DNA of 64,000 nucleotides from GWB2-37-7 sp049684915 (GCA_049684915.1 JBAVGO010000128.1:1-64000); one strand, 5' to 3'; positions 26,178 to 35,354 are shown, counted from the stretch's first letter. A program made the numbers and translations. The notes: generated from the letters alone by a model not told the origin.

Positions 26178-27634
26178 TATACTTCCTCCCTTATAAGCTC
26201 TCTCACAATTTCCTTTTCATCAAAGTGTATTGTACCTTCCTTAAGAACTTGATATGTTTCATGGCCTTTTCCTGCCAGTAAAACAATATCATCCTTTTTT
26301 GCAATGGTCAGTGCATACTTTATTGCATCTTTTCTGTTTTCTATACAAATATAATCGCAATCGGTATTTCTTATGCCCTCTTCTACCTGTCTTATTATAC
26401 TAATCGGCTCTTCGCTTCTAGGATTATCAGAGGTAATAATGCAATAGTCTGAGAGTTTGCCTGCTGTTTCTCCCATTATGGGTCTTTTTAATGTTTCTCT
26501 GTCACCACCACAGCCAAAGACAGTAATTATTCCGCCTTTAACATATTGCCTTATGGATTTTAGTATGTTCTCTAAGCTATCAGGACTGTGGGCATAATCA
26601 ATAATTACTGTATATGGCTTATCTATATCTACTACCTCAGATCTTCCAGGAACTTTACTAAGGTTATATATACCCTCTCGTATTATGTCCTTATCTATTC
26701 CTTCTACATAGGCGGCAGACGCCGCTGCTAAGCAGTTGTAGACACTAAATTTACCAGGTATCTTATTTTGAATATCGATGCTATACCTTGGTGTAACCAG
26801 AGTAAATTTTATACCTTTTGCATCTAATTCTATATTTTTTGCCATTATATCGGCATTATTATCAATTCCATATGTAATTAAAGGAGTCTTAAGCCTCTTA
26901 ATCTCTTCTGCTATTATCCTGCCATGACTATCATCTATATTGATTATATTCCCGCGGCTGGTTTTATAGAAAAGCTTTTTTTTGGATTCTCTATAATTGT
27001 CAAAATTCTTATGAAAATCTAAGTGATCCTGTGTCAGATTGGTAAAGATTCCTACTCCAAAGCTGCAACCATCCACTCTTCCCAGTTCTAAAGCATGTGA
27101 AGATACCTCCATAACTGAGTACTCAATTTTTTTATTCACCATCTCACAAAAAAGCTGTTGCAAATCTAAGGACTCTGGGGTAGTTCTACTAGAAGCAATC
27201 TCTTCTTTTCCAATTTTAATTGATATTGTACCTATTGTACCTGCCATCTTATTGGCGTGCTCCAAAATTGAGCTTATAAGGTATGTTGTTGTTGTCTTAC
27301 CATTGGTACCTGTGATACCTATAAGCTTTAGCTTTTCTGTAGGGTTTCCATAAAAATTGCTTGCTACAGCTGACATCGCTTTTCTAGTATCCTTAACCTT
27401 AATAATTGACATATCTTCCTTTTGGATATCCTTTTCTACAAGTACAGCAACAGCACCCTTGTCTGCTGCTTCATTTATATAAGCGTGTCCATCCATTTTT
27501 AGCCCTGTTATACATATGAATAAGCTTCCGGGTGTCACCTTTCTGGAATCATATACAACATCTTTAATTTCCACCGAGCTGGAGCCATATCTTGCGATTA
27601 TGTCAACGTCTCGCATTACGTCAACAAGTTTCAT
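26177..27634 (-). CDS. murE: UDP-MurNAc-tripeptide synthetase MurE
   Basis: MurE adds the third amino acid of the stem peptide. The protein has about 485 residues, with DSRKVTPGSLFICITGLKMDGHAY, the ATP loop GITGTNGKTTTTYLI and the Mur-ligase HS motif IDYAHSPDSLENIL. The sequence SDNPRSEEP matches the DNPR motif that selects meso-diaminopimelate. The ATG at 27634 sits behind GAGGAGG; a longer frame reaches 27691 but has no site. A terminator stands upstream, so murE probably has its own promoter in 27640-27770. Confidence 0.96.
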   Translation of the reverse strand: MKLVDVMRDVDIIARYGSSSVEIKDVVYDSRKVTPGSLFICITGLKMDGHAYINEAADKGAVAVLVEKDIQKEDMSIIKVKDTRKAMSAVASNFYGNPTEKLKLIGITGTNGKTTTTYLISSILEHANKMAGTIGTISIKIGKEEIASSRTTPESLDLQQLFCEMVNKKIEYSVMEVSSHALELGRVDGCSFGVGIFTNLTQDHLDFHKNFDNYRESKKKLFYKTSRGNIINIDDSHGRIIAEEIKRLKTPLITYGIDNNADIMAKNIELDAKGIKFTLVTPRYSIDIQNKIPGKFSVYNCLAAASAAYVEGIDKDIIREGIYNLSKVPGRSEVVDIDKPYTVIIDYAHSPDSLENILKSIRQYVKGGIITVFGCGGDRETLKRPIMGETAGKLSDYCIITSDNPRSEEPISIIRQVEEGIRNTDCDYICIENRKDAIKYALTIAKKDDIVLLAGKGHETYQVLKEGTIHFDEKEIVRELIREEV

Positions 27635-27770
27635 TATATTCCTCCTCTTTAAAAATATTTCAGAATATCCTATATAATAATAAGTCTCCATATATTTTAG
27701 TTTTTACATATTTATAGTCAATATAACCTTGCATCAGGCATACCCTTAATAATTATGCTCCACTCTTTAC

Positions 27771-27812
27771 AAAAAGGCAACTGAAATTAAAACCAGCTTT
27801 AATTTCGTTGCC
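27771..27812 (-). terminator. Terminator between the PBP gene and murE
   Basis: GGCAAC (27776-27781) with the following AAATTAAA pairs with the matching TTTAATTTC-GTTGCC arm ending at 27812. On the minus strand it is followed by TTTTTG. It splits the dcw cluster into at least two transcripts. Confidence 0.75.
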
Positions 27813-27858
27813 CTATTTGTTTTGTGAAATCTGATATATAAATAACCAGTCTAATCTG

Positions 27859-29838
27859 CTACTGTGTCTTGACATATAGAATTACATTTCCGCCCTCATT
27901 CATTTTAGCTCCCGGCTTTGGCACCTGATCAACTATAAGAGAGTTTAAGTTGCTTTCTCCTTCTCCACTTTCTAATTGAACATTCAGCTTAATTTTAGTC
28001 AGTAGCTTTAATGCATCCTTATAAGCCATATTGCGCATTTCAGGAACCTGTACCAGAGGTTTTTGCATAAGTGCAAGCTCGTCTGTGGTATATTGAGGTT
28101 TTACATCAAGATATCTTAATGTATCAGATATAATGCTTTTAACTACTGGACCGGCAATTTGACCACCAAAGTAACTATATCCATTAGGCTCATCAATTAC
28201 TATCAGCACTACAATTTTAGGATCATTAGCAGGGGCAAAGCCTACAAAGGATGCCACATATTTTCCTGCTGAATAGCCTCCATTAACCGCTTTTTGTGCT
28301 GTACCAGTTTTTCCACCTACTCTATAACCAGGCACATATGCGCTCATACCTGTACCGTCTGCAACAACTGATTCAAGAATTTCCCTCACTAGTGCAGAGG
28401 TTTCTTTAGATATTACCTGCCTTACAACCTTAGGTTGAAATTCATGTACTATATTACCTTCATTATCAACTAGCTGCTTCGCTATTCTAGGCTCCATTAG
28501 ATATCCATCATTTACTGCCGCAGACACCGCCGTAACAAGCTGAATCGGAGTTACTGCTATACCTTGACCAAATGATATTGTCGCTAACTCAACAGGTCCC
28601 ATTTGACTTGGAGTATATAAGATACCAGATGCTTCACCTGGTAGCTTTATCTTTGTAGGCTCTCCGAAGCCAAAGCCCTTTATATATTTATAGAATCTAT
28701 CTTTCCCTAGCAGCTGACCAACTTCAATAAATACAGGGTTACAGGAGTTCTGTACCCCTTCCACAAAGCTCTCGCTGCCATGAGGTCTGTAGCTTCTCCA
28801 ACACTTAAGCTTTTTTCCTGCTATAGTTATAGTACCGCTGCAATAAAATCTATCTGTAGGACTAACTACCTTCTCCTCCAAGCCTGCCGCAGTTGTAATA
28901 ATCTTGAAGGTAGAACCTGGCTCAAAGGTATCTGATACAGCAGGATTTCTCCATATCTTAAGCAACTCATTGTACTGCTGATCAGAAGTTAAAGTACTCC
29001 ATGTATCTGTCAGGTCTTCTGAAGCCTTTCTGGGTTCATTGTTATCATAATCTCCCTTAACGGCCATAGCCAATAAATCACCAGTCTTTGGATCCATAAC
29101 TAATGCAGTAACCCGTTTTGCCTTATGCTCTACATAGGCATTTTCTACCGCCTTCTCAGCAAAATGCTGTATTACTTCATCTATTGTAAGTACTAGGTTT
29201 AAGCCATCCTGAGCTTCATAATACTTGCTGTCACTGTCAGGGAGTTCTTGCCCAAGGGCATCTGTCATTTTTATGTTTCTGCCTGGAAAGCCGTTTAGAT
29301 ATTTGTCAAAGGTCAGTTCTACTCCGTCCTGTCCTAAATTATCTATACTGGTAAAGCCTAATACATAAGAAGCGAAGTTCCTTTGAGGATAAAATCTTTT
29401 ACTGTCTTCGTTATATATTACACCTTGTAATTCCTTTTCTCTTAAAGCCTTTACAATCTCTGCATCCACCTTCTTCTTAATAGTTACAGAGTCCTGTTTC
29501 TTGCTAACCTTCTCTAATAATTCAGCCTTATCCATTTGAAGTGCTTCTGACAGAGCTGAAGCTACTGCTTCTTTGTCCTTGACCTCTGCAGGACGTACTA
29601 TTATTTCATAGGCCGTAGCACTAATAGCAAGCTTTTTACCATTTCGGTCATAAATAATCCCTCTTTTAGAGGGAATTTTTATATCTCTTGTCCATTGTTC
29701 CATAGCCTTTTTCTGATATTCACCGCTATTGACAATTTGTATAAATGCCAAACGTCCGGTTAAACCGACAAAAGCCAATGCAAATATTATTAAAAGAAAC
29801 AACAGCCTTTTCTTAATTGTCATCTTAACACTGGCCAA
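27859..29838 (-). CDS. spoVD: Class B penicillin-binding protein with PASTA domain (SpoVD/FtsI type)
   Basis: This is a peptidoglycan transpeptidase with one N-terminal membrane helix. In the 659-residue protein a PBP dimerisation domain comes first. The transpeptidase follows, with the active-site SxxK in EPGSTFKIITT (Ser about 303), SCN in VQNSCNPVF, and KTGT in VGGKTGTAQKA. A single C-terminal PASTA domain (about 590-659) is typical of SpoVD rather than of a plain FtsI. It may serve division, the spore cortex, or both, since I see only one such gene in the cluster. Confidence 0.92.
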   Translation of the reverse strand: MASVKMTIKKRLLFLLIIFALAFVGLTGRLAFIQIVNSGEYQKKAMEQWTRDIKIPSKRGIIYDRNGKKLAISATAYEIIVRPAEVKDKEAVASALSEALQMDKAELLEKVSKKQDSVTIKKKVDAEIVKALREKELQGVIYNEDSKRFYPQRNFASYVLGFTSIDNLGQDGVELTFDKYLNGFPGRNIKMTDALGQELPDSDSKYYEAQDGLNLVLTIDEVIQHFAEKAVENAYVEHKAKRVTALVMDPKTGDLLAMAVKGDYDNNEPRKASEDLTDTWSTLTSDQQYNELLKIWRNPAVSDTFEPGSTFKIITTAAGLEEKVVSPTDRFYCSGTITIAGKKLKCWRSYRPHGSESFVEGVQNSCNPVFIEVGQLLGKDRFYKYIKGFGFGEPTKIKLPGEASGILYTPSQMGPVELATISFGQGIAVTPIQLVTAVSAAVNDGYLMEPRIAKQLVDNEGNIVHEFQPKVVRQVISKETSALVREILESVVADGTGMSAYVPGYRVGGKTGTAQKAVNGGYSAGKYVASFVGFAPANDPKIVVLIVIDEPNGYSYFGGQIAGPVVKSIISDTLRYLDVKPQYTTDELALMQKPLVQVPEMRNMAYKDALKLLTKIKLNVQLESGEGESNLNSLIVDQVPKPGAKMNEGGNVILYVKTQ

Positions 29839-29874
29839 ATTAAAGCACCACCTTAAAGAATAAATTATATAGCT

Positions 29875-30363
29875 TTATTCAAGTATTTTTAATATATTGC
29901 TTAGTACTTGCTTAACACTGACTAAATACTTGTTTTCCTCTACATCTTCTACTCCGTGATAGTCACTGCTTGCAGCTATACTATTGTTATTCTCTTGTAC
30001 TTGTACATATACTATTTGATTCAAAACGTCAGGATACTGCATATTCAGCTTTCCTATAGCTACCGTTTCTAAATTTTCCAGGTTAACAGTCTTCATGAGC
30101 TGTACATTAAGATCGGTATTTTCTGTTTGTAATTGTTTTATATTTCCATCAAGCTCTTTGCTGTCAAAATTTATTTCTGCTATATATGCATATCTAGAAA
30201 TAATAAATATACATATAGCAAAAACAAAGGCAATATTAAATATATTTATCCTATGCTTAGGCTTCTTTTTTAGGTTTTTCTTAGGAAGCTGCTTATCTTG
30301 CTTCGGTTGTTCTAAATATTCATGACGGCTATAGTCATATGCTCTATTATCTGCTACTACCAT
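29875..30363 (-). CDS. ftsL: Cell division protein FtsL-like
   Basis: This 162-residue bitopic protein has a basic cytoplasmic N-terminus (KKNLKKKPKHRIN), one transmembrane helix (about 43-62) and a short leucine-zipper coiled coil (about 70-105), the FtsL/DivIC layout. The sequence is poorly conserved, as is normal. The call rests on topology and position between rsmH and the PBP gene. Confidence 0.82.
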   Translation of the reverse strand: MVVADNRAYDYSRHEYLEQPKQDKQLPKKNLKKKPKHRINIFNIAFVFAICIFIISRYAYIAEINFDSKELDGNIKQLQTENTDLNVQLMKTVNLENLETVAIGKLNMQYPDVLNQIVYVQVQENNNSIAASSDYHGVEDVEENKYLVSVKQVLSNILKILE

Positions 30364-30375
30364 TTTTATTCCCTC

Positions 30376-31326
30376 CTAAGGTTTTTTAGAACCTACTCTT
30401 TCTGCTGCTCTAAGCTTTGCACTCTTCGATCTGGAGTTTATCTCCAGCTCTGCCTCCATAGCTGTAACAGGTTTTCTTGTGAGCACTTTAACCATCGGCT
30501 CCTTGCCACATACACATATGGGTATTTTGGGTGGACATGTGCAGGGGCGTTCTAATTGGTTGAATTTATTTTTAACTATTCTATCCTCCAAGGAATGAAA
30601 GGTTATAACTGCTATTCTTCCGCCATCCCTTAAAAGCTCAACTGCATCATTTAATGCTGCTTCCAGCACATCTAGTTCATCATTAACTGCAATCCTCAGA
30701 GCTTGGAAGGTACGTTTTGCGGGATGCCCACCTTCTCTTCTTGCTGCTGCCGGTATTGCCATTTTTATTATATCTACCAATTGAAAGGTAGTTGCTATCT
30801 TATATTTCTGTCTCTCATCACAGATGAACTTTGCTACCCTGTCGGCCCATTTTTCTTCGCCGTAGTCTCTGATTATTCTCTTCAACTCTTGCTGGCTTGC
30901 ATTGTTTAGCAGGTCTCCTGCTGTTACTCCTCTTGATACATCCATCCGCATATCCAAGAGACCATCATGCATATAGCTGAAACCTCTTTCCTCCTCGTCT
31001 ATCTGGTGGGAGGAAACCCCTATATCCATCAAAATCCCGTCTACCTTATCAAAGCCGGCATTATGTACAATGTTTGTTATATTCCTGAAGTTATCCTTAA
31101 CTATGATTATGCTATCCTTGTACTCCGAAAGCTTTTGCTTGGCTGCATTTAATGCATTCTGATCTTGGTCTATGCCAATCAACACGCCCTCTGGCTGCAT
31201 TCTTTTTGCTATTTCAGAGGAATGTCCCGCACCGCCCAAGGTGCAATCAACATATACGCCTCCGGGTCTAATATTTAAATAATCTATGGTTTCCTTAAAT
31301 AGAACTGGTATATGTAAAAATTCCAA
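30376..31326 (-). CDS. rsmH: 16S rRNA (cytosine-1402-N4)-methyltransferase RsmH
   Basis: RsmH (MraW) methylates C1402 in the ribosomal P site. The 316-residue protein has an SAM-binding Rossmann fold (YVDCTLGGAGHSSEIAKR, and GIDQDQNAL) plus the family motifs MDIGVSSHQIDEEERGFSY and ITFHSLEDRIVKN. It is the second gene of the dcw operon after mraZ. Confidence 0.97.
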   Translation of the reverse strand: MEFLHIPVLFKETIDYLNIRPGGVYVDCTLGGAGHSSEIAKRMQPEGVLIGIDQDQNALNAAKQKLSEYKDSIIIVKDNFRNITNIVHNAGFDKVDGILMDIGVSSHQIDEEERGFSYMHDGLLDMRMDVSRGVTAGDLLNNASQQELKRIIRDYGEEKWADRVAKFICDERQKYKIATTFQLVDIIKMAIPAAARREGGHPAKRTFQALRIAVNDELDVLEAALNDAVELLRDGGRIAVITFHSLEDRIVKNKFNQLERPCTCPPKIPICVCGKEPMVKVLTRKPVTAMEAELEINSRSKSAKLRAAERVGSKKP

Positions 31327-31344
31327 TATTTTTCACCCTTTTTG

Positions 31345-31776
31345 TTATATTCCAAGCTGTGACATTTTTTCAGCCACATCTTCATAACTAATATCTGCAT
31401 CATTGTTGAATTTATTCCATTGCTCAAGGCTCCAAATTTCTATTCTTGTAGAAACGCCAATTATAACAACATCCTTATCTATATCAGCATATTCCTTAAG
31501 ATTTGCAGGTATTAAGGTTCTTCCCTGTTTGTCTACCTCACATTCACTTGCACCGGCGAAGAAGAATCTAATAAAAGCACGGGCATCCTTATTGGTCATA
31601 GGAAGGGATTTTAATTTTTCCTCCACTACTCTCCACTCGTCTATAGAGTATACAAACAAACAATTATCCAAACCCTTTGTAATTACAAAGGCATCACCAA
31701 GCTGATCCCTGAACCTTGCAGGTATTATCACTCTGTTTTTTGGATCTAAGGAATGATTGTATTCTCCGATAAACAT
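31345..31776 (-). CDS. mraZ: Transcriptional regulator MraZ
   Basis: This is an AbrB-fold ring-forming DNA-binding protein that represses the dcw operon. The 143-residue protein has two copies of the fold (EYNHSLDPKNRVIIPARFRD and ASECEVDKQGRTLIPANLKE), each with the DPKxR/DxxGR basic motif. It is the first gene of the division/cell-wall cluster, and its own promoter region carries three matching repeats. Confidence 0.97.
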   Translation of the reverse strand: MFIGEYNHSLDPKNRVIIPARFRDQLGDAFVITKGLDNCLFVYSIDEWRVVEEKLKSLPMTNKDARAFIRFFFAGASECEVDKQGRTLIPANLKEYADIDKDVVIIGVSTRIEIWSLEQWNKFNNDADISYEDVAEKMSQLGI

Positions 31777-31803
31777 CTATCTCACCACACTCATAATATT
31801 TAT

Positions 31804-31831
31804 TCCACTTCTCTCCACTTTGTACCACTTT
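31804..31831 (-). promoter_or_regulatory. Triple MraZ-binding repeats in the dcw promoter
   Basis: On the minus strand AAGTGG occurs three times at exactly 10-bp spacing (CCACTT on plus at 31805, 31815 and 31825). MraZ recognises three or more GTGG/TGGG-type direct repeats one helical turn apart. A further AAGTGG lies near 31870. A promoter-like TATAGAAT is just upstream. Confidence 0.78.
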
Positions 31832-31888
31832 ATGACATATTCTATATAACTTTTGAAATTCCTCCCCACTTCCTCACAAAAATAAAAA

Positions 31889-31917
31889 AAATACAAAAGT
31901 ATTTAGCTTTTGTATTT
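31889..31917 (-). terminator. Terminator ahead of the dcw promoter
   Basis: AAATACAAAAG and CTTTTGTATTT form an 11-bp stem. On the minus strand it is followed by a long T-rich run. It ends transcripts of the upstream genes (lgt/Spo0E-like) before mraZ. Confidence 0.78.
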
Positions 31918-31975
31918 TTGAAATAACATTTTATTAGAAGCAGCCATATGTTTTGTGCCAGGCATTTTCCTTGAT

Positions 31976-32119
31976 TTATATAGCTACTACATTATAGAAT
32001 CTGCTAATTAGCAAGTCTAGTTCAATGCTTTTTGTATATATTGTATCATAGCTTGCATTCTCGTCAATAAGTAGATGCAATTGTTGCCTTAACATTTCAA
32101 TCTCTCTTATTATCACCAT
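31976..32119 (-). CDS. Spo0E-like sporulation phosphatase
   Basis: This is a 47-residue peptide too short for routine calling. It begins MVIIREIEMLRQQLHLLI and contains the Spo0E signature SxELDxLIxxFY as SIELDLLISRFYN (residues 31-43). Spo0E-family peptides dephosphorylate Spo0A~P and so delay sporulation. GGGGGAAGT stands directly before the ATG. The remainder of the 31777-32308 gap holds the MraZ repeats, one terminator and no other gene that I can see. Confidence 0.8.
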   Translation of the reverse strand: MVIIREIEMLRQQLHLLIDENASYDTIYTKSIELDLLISRFYNVVAI

Positions 32120-32308
32120 TACTTCCCCCATAAAATAAAAAATATAATCTTATTTTATAAGTAATAGACAAAAAACGTCAACATTTATATTAGCTTGTCT
32201 AAAGTGATATATCCATAGTTTATCTATTTTTCCATTAAATTACTCGATTTTGCTTAGATAATAGTATTTTTTTGTATTTTCAAAAGAACAATTGATTATT
32301 ATGTAGTA

Positions 32309-33043
32309 TTACGCTATTTTTTTTCTACGTCTAATAAGAAACATAGCTACTGAAAATATGATAATAATTGCTATACTTATTAATTGAGCAGCTCTCATTC
32401 CCATAAACCATAAGCTGTCAGTCCTTAAGCCTTCAATCCAAAACCTGCCTATAGAATATAATATTCCGTAAAGTAAAAATATCTCTCCGTTAGCCTTCTT
32501 TTTACCTTTATAGAAAATCAAGAAGAAAAATACTCCTAGGTTCCAAATGGATTCATATAGGAAAGTAGGATGGACTCTCATGCCATCTACAATAATGCCC
32601 CAAGGTAGGTCGGTAAGCCCTCCATGCGCCTCTCCATTTACGAAGTTCCCCCATCTGCCTATGGCCTGACCAATAATTATACTGGGTGCAACTATATCTG
32701 CGGTTTCTAAGAAGTTAACTTTCTTTACCCTAGTATATATATATCCAGTAAGTATTGCGGCAATCAAAGCTCCATGAATAGCTAAACCGCCTTCCCTGAT
32801 GTTAATGATCCTCATTATATCACCATTATAGTAATCCCATTCTAAAAGAACATAATATACTCTGGCCCCTATCACTGCGGCTGGAATACACCACAAAGCC
32901 AAATCAATAATATATTCAGGATTCCTACCTAGTCTTTTAGCTTCGTAATAAGCTAGTAAAATACCAACCAAAATTCCTACAGATAGAAGTATTCCATACC
33001 ATCTTATAGATAGACCGAATATCTCAAAAGCAACTGGATTCAT
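32309..33043 (-). CDS. lgt: Prolipoprotein diacylglyceryl transferase Lgt
   Basis: Lgt is a membrane enzyme that lipidates the Cys of prolipoproteins. The protein has about 244 residues and seven helices. The diagnostic region GQAIGRWGNFVNGEAHGG includes the Lgt signature. The conserved REGGLAIHGALI and HPTFLYESIWN stretches are present. The ATG at 33043 is preceded by GGGAGG. The upstream extension to 33064 overlaps that site. Several lipoproteins in the window (LivK, GerMN protein, 44.4-kb gene) are its likely substrates. Confidence 0.96.
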   Translation of the reverse strand: MNPVAFEIFGLSIRWYGILLSVGILVGILLAYYEAKRLGRNPEYIIDLALWCIPAAVIGARVYYVLLEWDYYNGDIMRIINIREGGLAIHGALIAAILTGYIYTRVKKVNFLETADIVAPSIIIGQAIGRWGNFVNGEAHGGLTDLPWGIIVDGMRVHPTFLYESIWNLGVFFFLIFYKGKKKANGEIFLLYGILYSIGRFWIEGLRTDSLWFMGMRAAQLISIAIIIIFSVAMFLIRRRKKIA

Positions 33044-33169
33044 ATTTGTCCTCCCTTTGTTCACATAAATAGATTACATATTGCTAAATATTACACGAGC
33101 AATCTTTATGTTCTTATTATAATATAATTAGTTTTATCTATGTCAAGCACTATGCGAATATTTAAATAA

Positions 33170-33205
33170 AAATAAATAGTCATGCTATAAATATAAAGCA
33201 TGACT
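33170..33205 (-). terminator. Terminator after the ClpP-fold protein gene
   Basis: AGTCATGCT (33178-33186) and AGCATGACT (33197-33205) form a perfect stem. On the minus strand ATTTATTTTTATT follows. Confidence 0.78.
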
Positions 33206-33239
33206 GAGGGTGTTGTCAAATCCTATAAACTTAAAGTTT

Positions 33240-34061
33240 TTATTTGTTCTCGCCCCTTATATCATTGGTAATTTCCATTATATAGCTAAAATCCTTATTT
33301 TGCATGTAATCATCATAGGCAAGATAAAGTGCCCAGATAATTTCCCAAAGGTCTCCATCTACCTGTACCACATTAAGCCCCAGCTCTTCTTTTGCCTCAT
33401 GTCTGTTTATGCAATAACCATGAGAAAAATATTTTTCTGTCATAGTTCTAGTTACAAGCTTTGCCTTCTCCTTATTATTTTTAAACATATTCTTTTCTAA
33501 AAGTGTCTCTGCATATTGATAGGATGCTTTTATTAACTTTTCATAATCCCCAATTATCCATGGATCAAGCTTATCCGCTATTGGATATAGCAGTGATGCC
33601 ATAAGCTTAGGGTCATCACTTTTAGTTATCTTCTCCTCCATAAACTCTATGCACATTCTTATGGATTGAACTGGTACCCACATTTCCTCAAATATCGGGT
33701 GCTTTACCAAGGGGTCAATAGGTCCCAGCTCTGAAGTAGGACCCATAACTATTTCATCTGCGCCTATAGCTATCATAGTTGCAGCACTTTTCGCTACAAA
33801 AGGTATTATCACACTGAAATAATCACAAAACTCTCTAATGAGGTTTACAATCTTGTATGGTATATCTACCACACCTCCATAGCTATGCAAAAAAAAGTCT
33901 ATCCTCTCTGTATGACCTATACTACATAGCTGCTTATATAGAGGTATTAACACATAATCATCCATCGGTGAGTAGGAAATATAAGAAATCACTCTAGAAT
34001 TGCGAGTCTTTTCGATGCTACGAAGCAGGCTAAGCCTTTTCTTGTTTGATATTTTTACCAC
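33240..34061 (-). CDS. ClpP-fold serine protease relative (SDH/SppA-like)
   Basis: This 273-residue protein matches the serine-dehydrogenase-proteinase family within the ClpP/crotonase clan. SFLHSYGGVVDIPYKIVN-type sequence (seen as DFFLHSYGGVVDIP) forms the oxyanion region. FVAKSAATMIAIGADEIVMG holds the likely nucleophilic Ser (KSAAT), and GPTSELGPIDPL follows, as in signal-peptide peptidase SppA relatives. No clear transmembrane helix is visible. A GTG at 34061 behind GAGGAG is the best start. An upstream ATG at 34103 lacks a site. Substrate unknown. Confidence 0.8.
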   Translation of the reverse strand: MVKISNKKRLSLLRSIEKTRNSRVISYISYSPMDDYVLIPLYKQLCSIGHTERIDFFLHSYGGVVDIPYKIVNLIREFCDYFSVIIPFVAKSAATMIAIGADEIVMGPTSELGPIDPLVKHPIFEEMWVPVQSIRMCIEFMEEKITKSDDPKLMASLLYPIADKLDPWIIGDYEKLIKASYQYAETLLEKNMFKNNKEKAKLVTRTMTEKYFSHGYCINRHEAKEELGLNVVQVDGDLWEIIWALYLAYDDYMQNKDFSYIMEITNDIRGENK

Positions 34062-34115
34062 TATAAAACTCCTCTCGCCTTCTATATGCTTTGCACTAAA
34101 CATTTTACTTAATTC

Positions 34116-34171
34116 ATATGTTGTGAAAAATACACTGCTTTTGTGAATGATAAATCTTTTTCACAACATAT
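34116..34171. promoter_or_regulatory. Perfect 15-bp inverted repeat upstream of the ClpP-fold gene
   Basis: ATATGTTGTGAAAAA (34116-34130) and TTTTTCACAACATAT (34157-34171) are exact inverse copies around a 26-bp spacer. It lies 55 bp upstream of the GTG start of the minus-strand gene. It could be two operator half-sites for a dimeric regulator or a leader hairpin. I cannot assign a regulator. Confidence 0.6.
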
Positions 34172-34345
34172 ATAATAATTATAATATGTAAACTGATAAT
34201 ACTACGTGTATGAAGAGATTGTTAATTTTTGCTTTATTGGATGTGTTTCATACAAGGACTTGTATAAATGATACTTTTTTAGAAATAATATTATTATATG
34301 CAGGTTTGTTTAAATTGCCCATAAAAATTCTAGAAGGTGATATGA

Positions 34346-34969
34346 ATGTTGATACTTGAAGACAGAGATATAATAGATTTTAAAATTGATATGCTCACAG
34401 ACTTAAATAAAAAAATAAAGATGGGTTATAAAAGTCAATTCAGAAACATTATCATTAGGATAATCTCAAAACCAATGCGTTATAAGAGAATTAAAGCCCC
34501 CATCAATATTGTAGAAGATGTAAATAAGATGAATGCCATGAGTAGTAACATTTATAACTATTTGATTAATATGTTTGATGTATTTGGAGATAGTGCTATT
34601 CTAAATGCTAAAAGAATCTTTGAGGATAATGGTGTCAAATGGGGTAAGAAGTTCAATAAAAGCTTTGCTGTACAATATAATTCAAATGACATAAAAAAGT
34701 TAATAAAGGAGCTTTATATAAGCATCAAAGACTTAGATTACTTGACATTATCTAACCGACAGCTTAATTGGATTTTTAAAAAACCCGAGGATGAATCTGC
34801 ACAATATCAAAATGCAGATAGATATTTCAATTCCTTATATGAAATCAAGTCTTTATGGCTGCAAAGCTTTATCAAAGCATTGAAACCAGACTACACTATT
34901 GTTTTTGAGACCATAGATGAACAGGAAGAGCAGATTACTACAAATATAATAATAAAGGAAGGTGCTTGA
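34346..34969 (+). CDS. Hypothetical protein, 207 residues
   Basis: I do not recognise this protein. It is soluble, rich in Lys, Ile and Asn, mostly helical in character, and has no signal peptide, cysteine motif or nucleotide-binding loop that I can see. The ATG has AGGTGATATGA ahead of it, and a strong terminator overlaps the stop codon, so it is probably a real single-gene transcript. The 284 bp upstream are AT-rich and contain no other feature beyond the inverted repeat. Confidence 0.75.
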   Translation: MLILEDRDIIDFKIDMLTDLNKKIKMGYKSQFRNIIIRIISKPMRYKRIKAPINIVEDVNKMNAMSSNIYNYLINMFDVFGDSAILNAKRIFEDNGVKWGKKFNKSFAVQYNSNDIKKLIKELYISIKDLDYLTLSNRQLNWIFKKPEDESAQYQNADRYFNSLYEIKSLWLQSFIKALKPDYTIVFETIDEQEEQITTNIIIKEGA

Positions 34970-34986
34970 AAAAGTCACCTTCCTTT
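34954..34986 (+). terminator. Terminator overlapping the end of the 34.3-kb gene
   Basis: AAAGGAAGGTG (34954-34964) pairs perfectly with CACCTTCCTTT (34976-34986). The U-tract is weak but the 11-bp stem is strong. The stop codon (34967-34969) is within the loop. Confidence 0.7.
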
Positions 34987-35200
34987 ACTATATAGGCTAT
35001 TTACATTTATAAACTCCTGTTAATATTATCCTATCATCAAGCCTTACCCAAACCTCCTCTAATTCTCTTTTTTCTTCATTATATATATCCATATTATATT
35101 ATTTTAACTTTATTTATTAAATAAGAAGGATTTTTACATTTAAGGAAGAATATAATAAAAGAAGATTTAAATCTTAATTTTATAAGGAAGGAGGGATAGT

Positions 35201-35314
35201 ATGAAAAAGACATTTGAATTAGTTAGTTTTGCAGGTATTAATGATATCGGCGAAGTAGTTGCACCATCCTGGTTAGGATTTGATACATGCTGTAATGGAG
35301 TTTCCGAAAAATAA
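35201..35314 (+). CDS. Candidate RiPP precursor peptide, 37 residues
   Basis: This small gene has a strong GGAAGGAGGG ribosome site seven bases before the ATG. The peptide starts MKKTFELVSFAGINDIGEVV and ends with a short core-like segment, APSWLGFDTCCNGVSEK, holding a Cys-Cys pair. A charged/hydrophobic leader, a compact Cys-containing tail and the immediately downstream radical SAM/SPASM gene are the pattern of a ribosomally made, post-translationally modified peptide. I do not recognise a known family, and there is no double-Gly cleavage site. Function (antimicrobial, signal or redox cofactor) cannot be told from sequence. Confidence 0.78.
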   Translation: MKKTFELVSFAGINDIGEVVAPSWLGFDTCCNGVSEK

Positions 35315-35354
35315 GAGTTTCTATATCTTAGAACAACAATAATTATTTTAAAGT

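Noticed and set aside
34997..35092. 31-codon ORF on the minus strand (starts MDIYNEEKRE)
   Set aside because: It has no ribosome binding site, sits between a terminator and the RiPP promoter, and I recognise no homologue. It is left as possible but unsupported.
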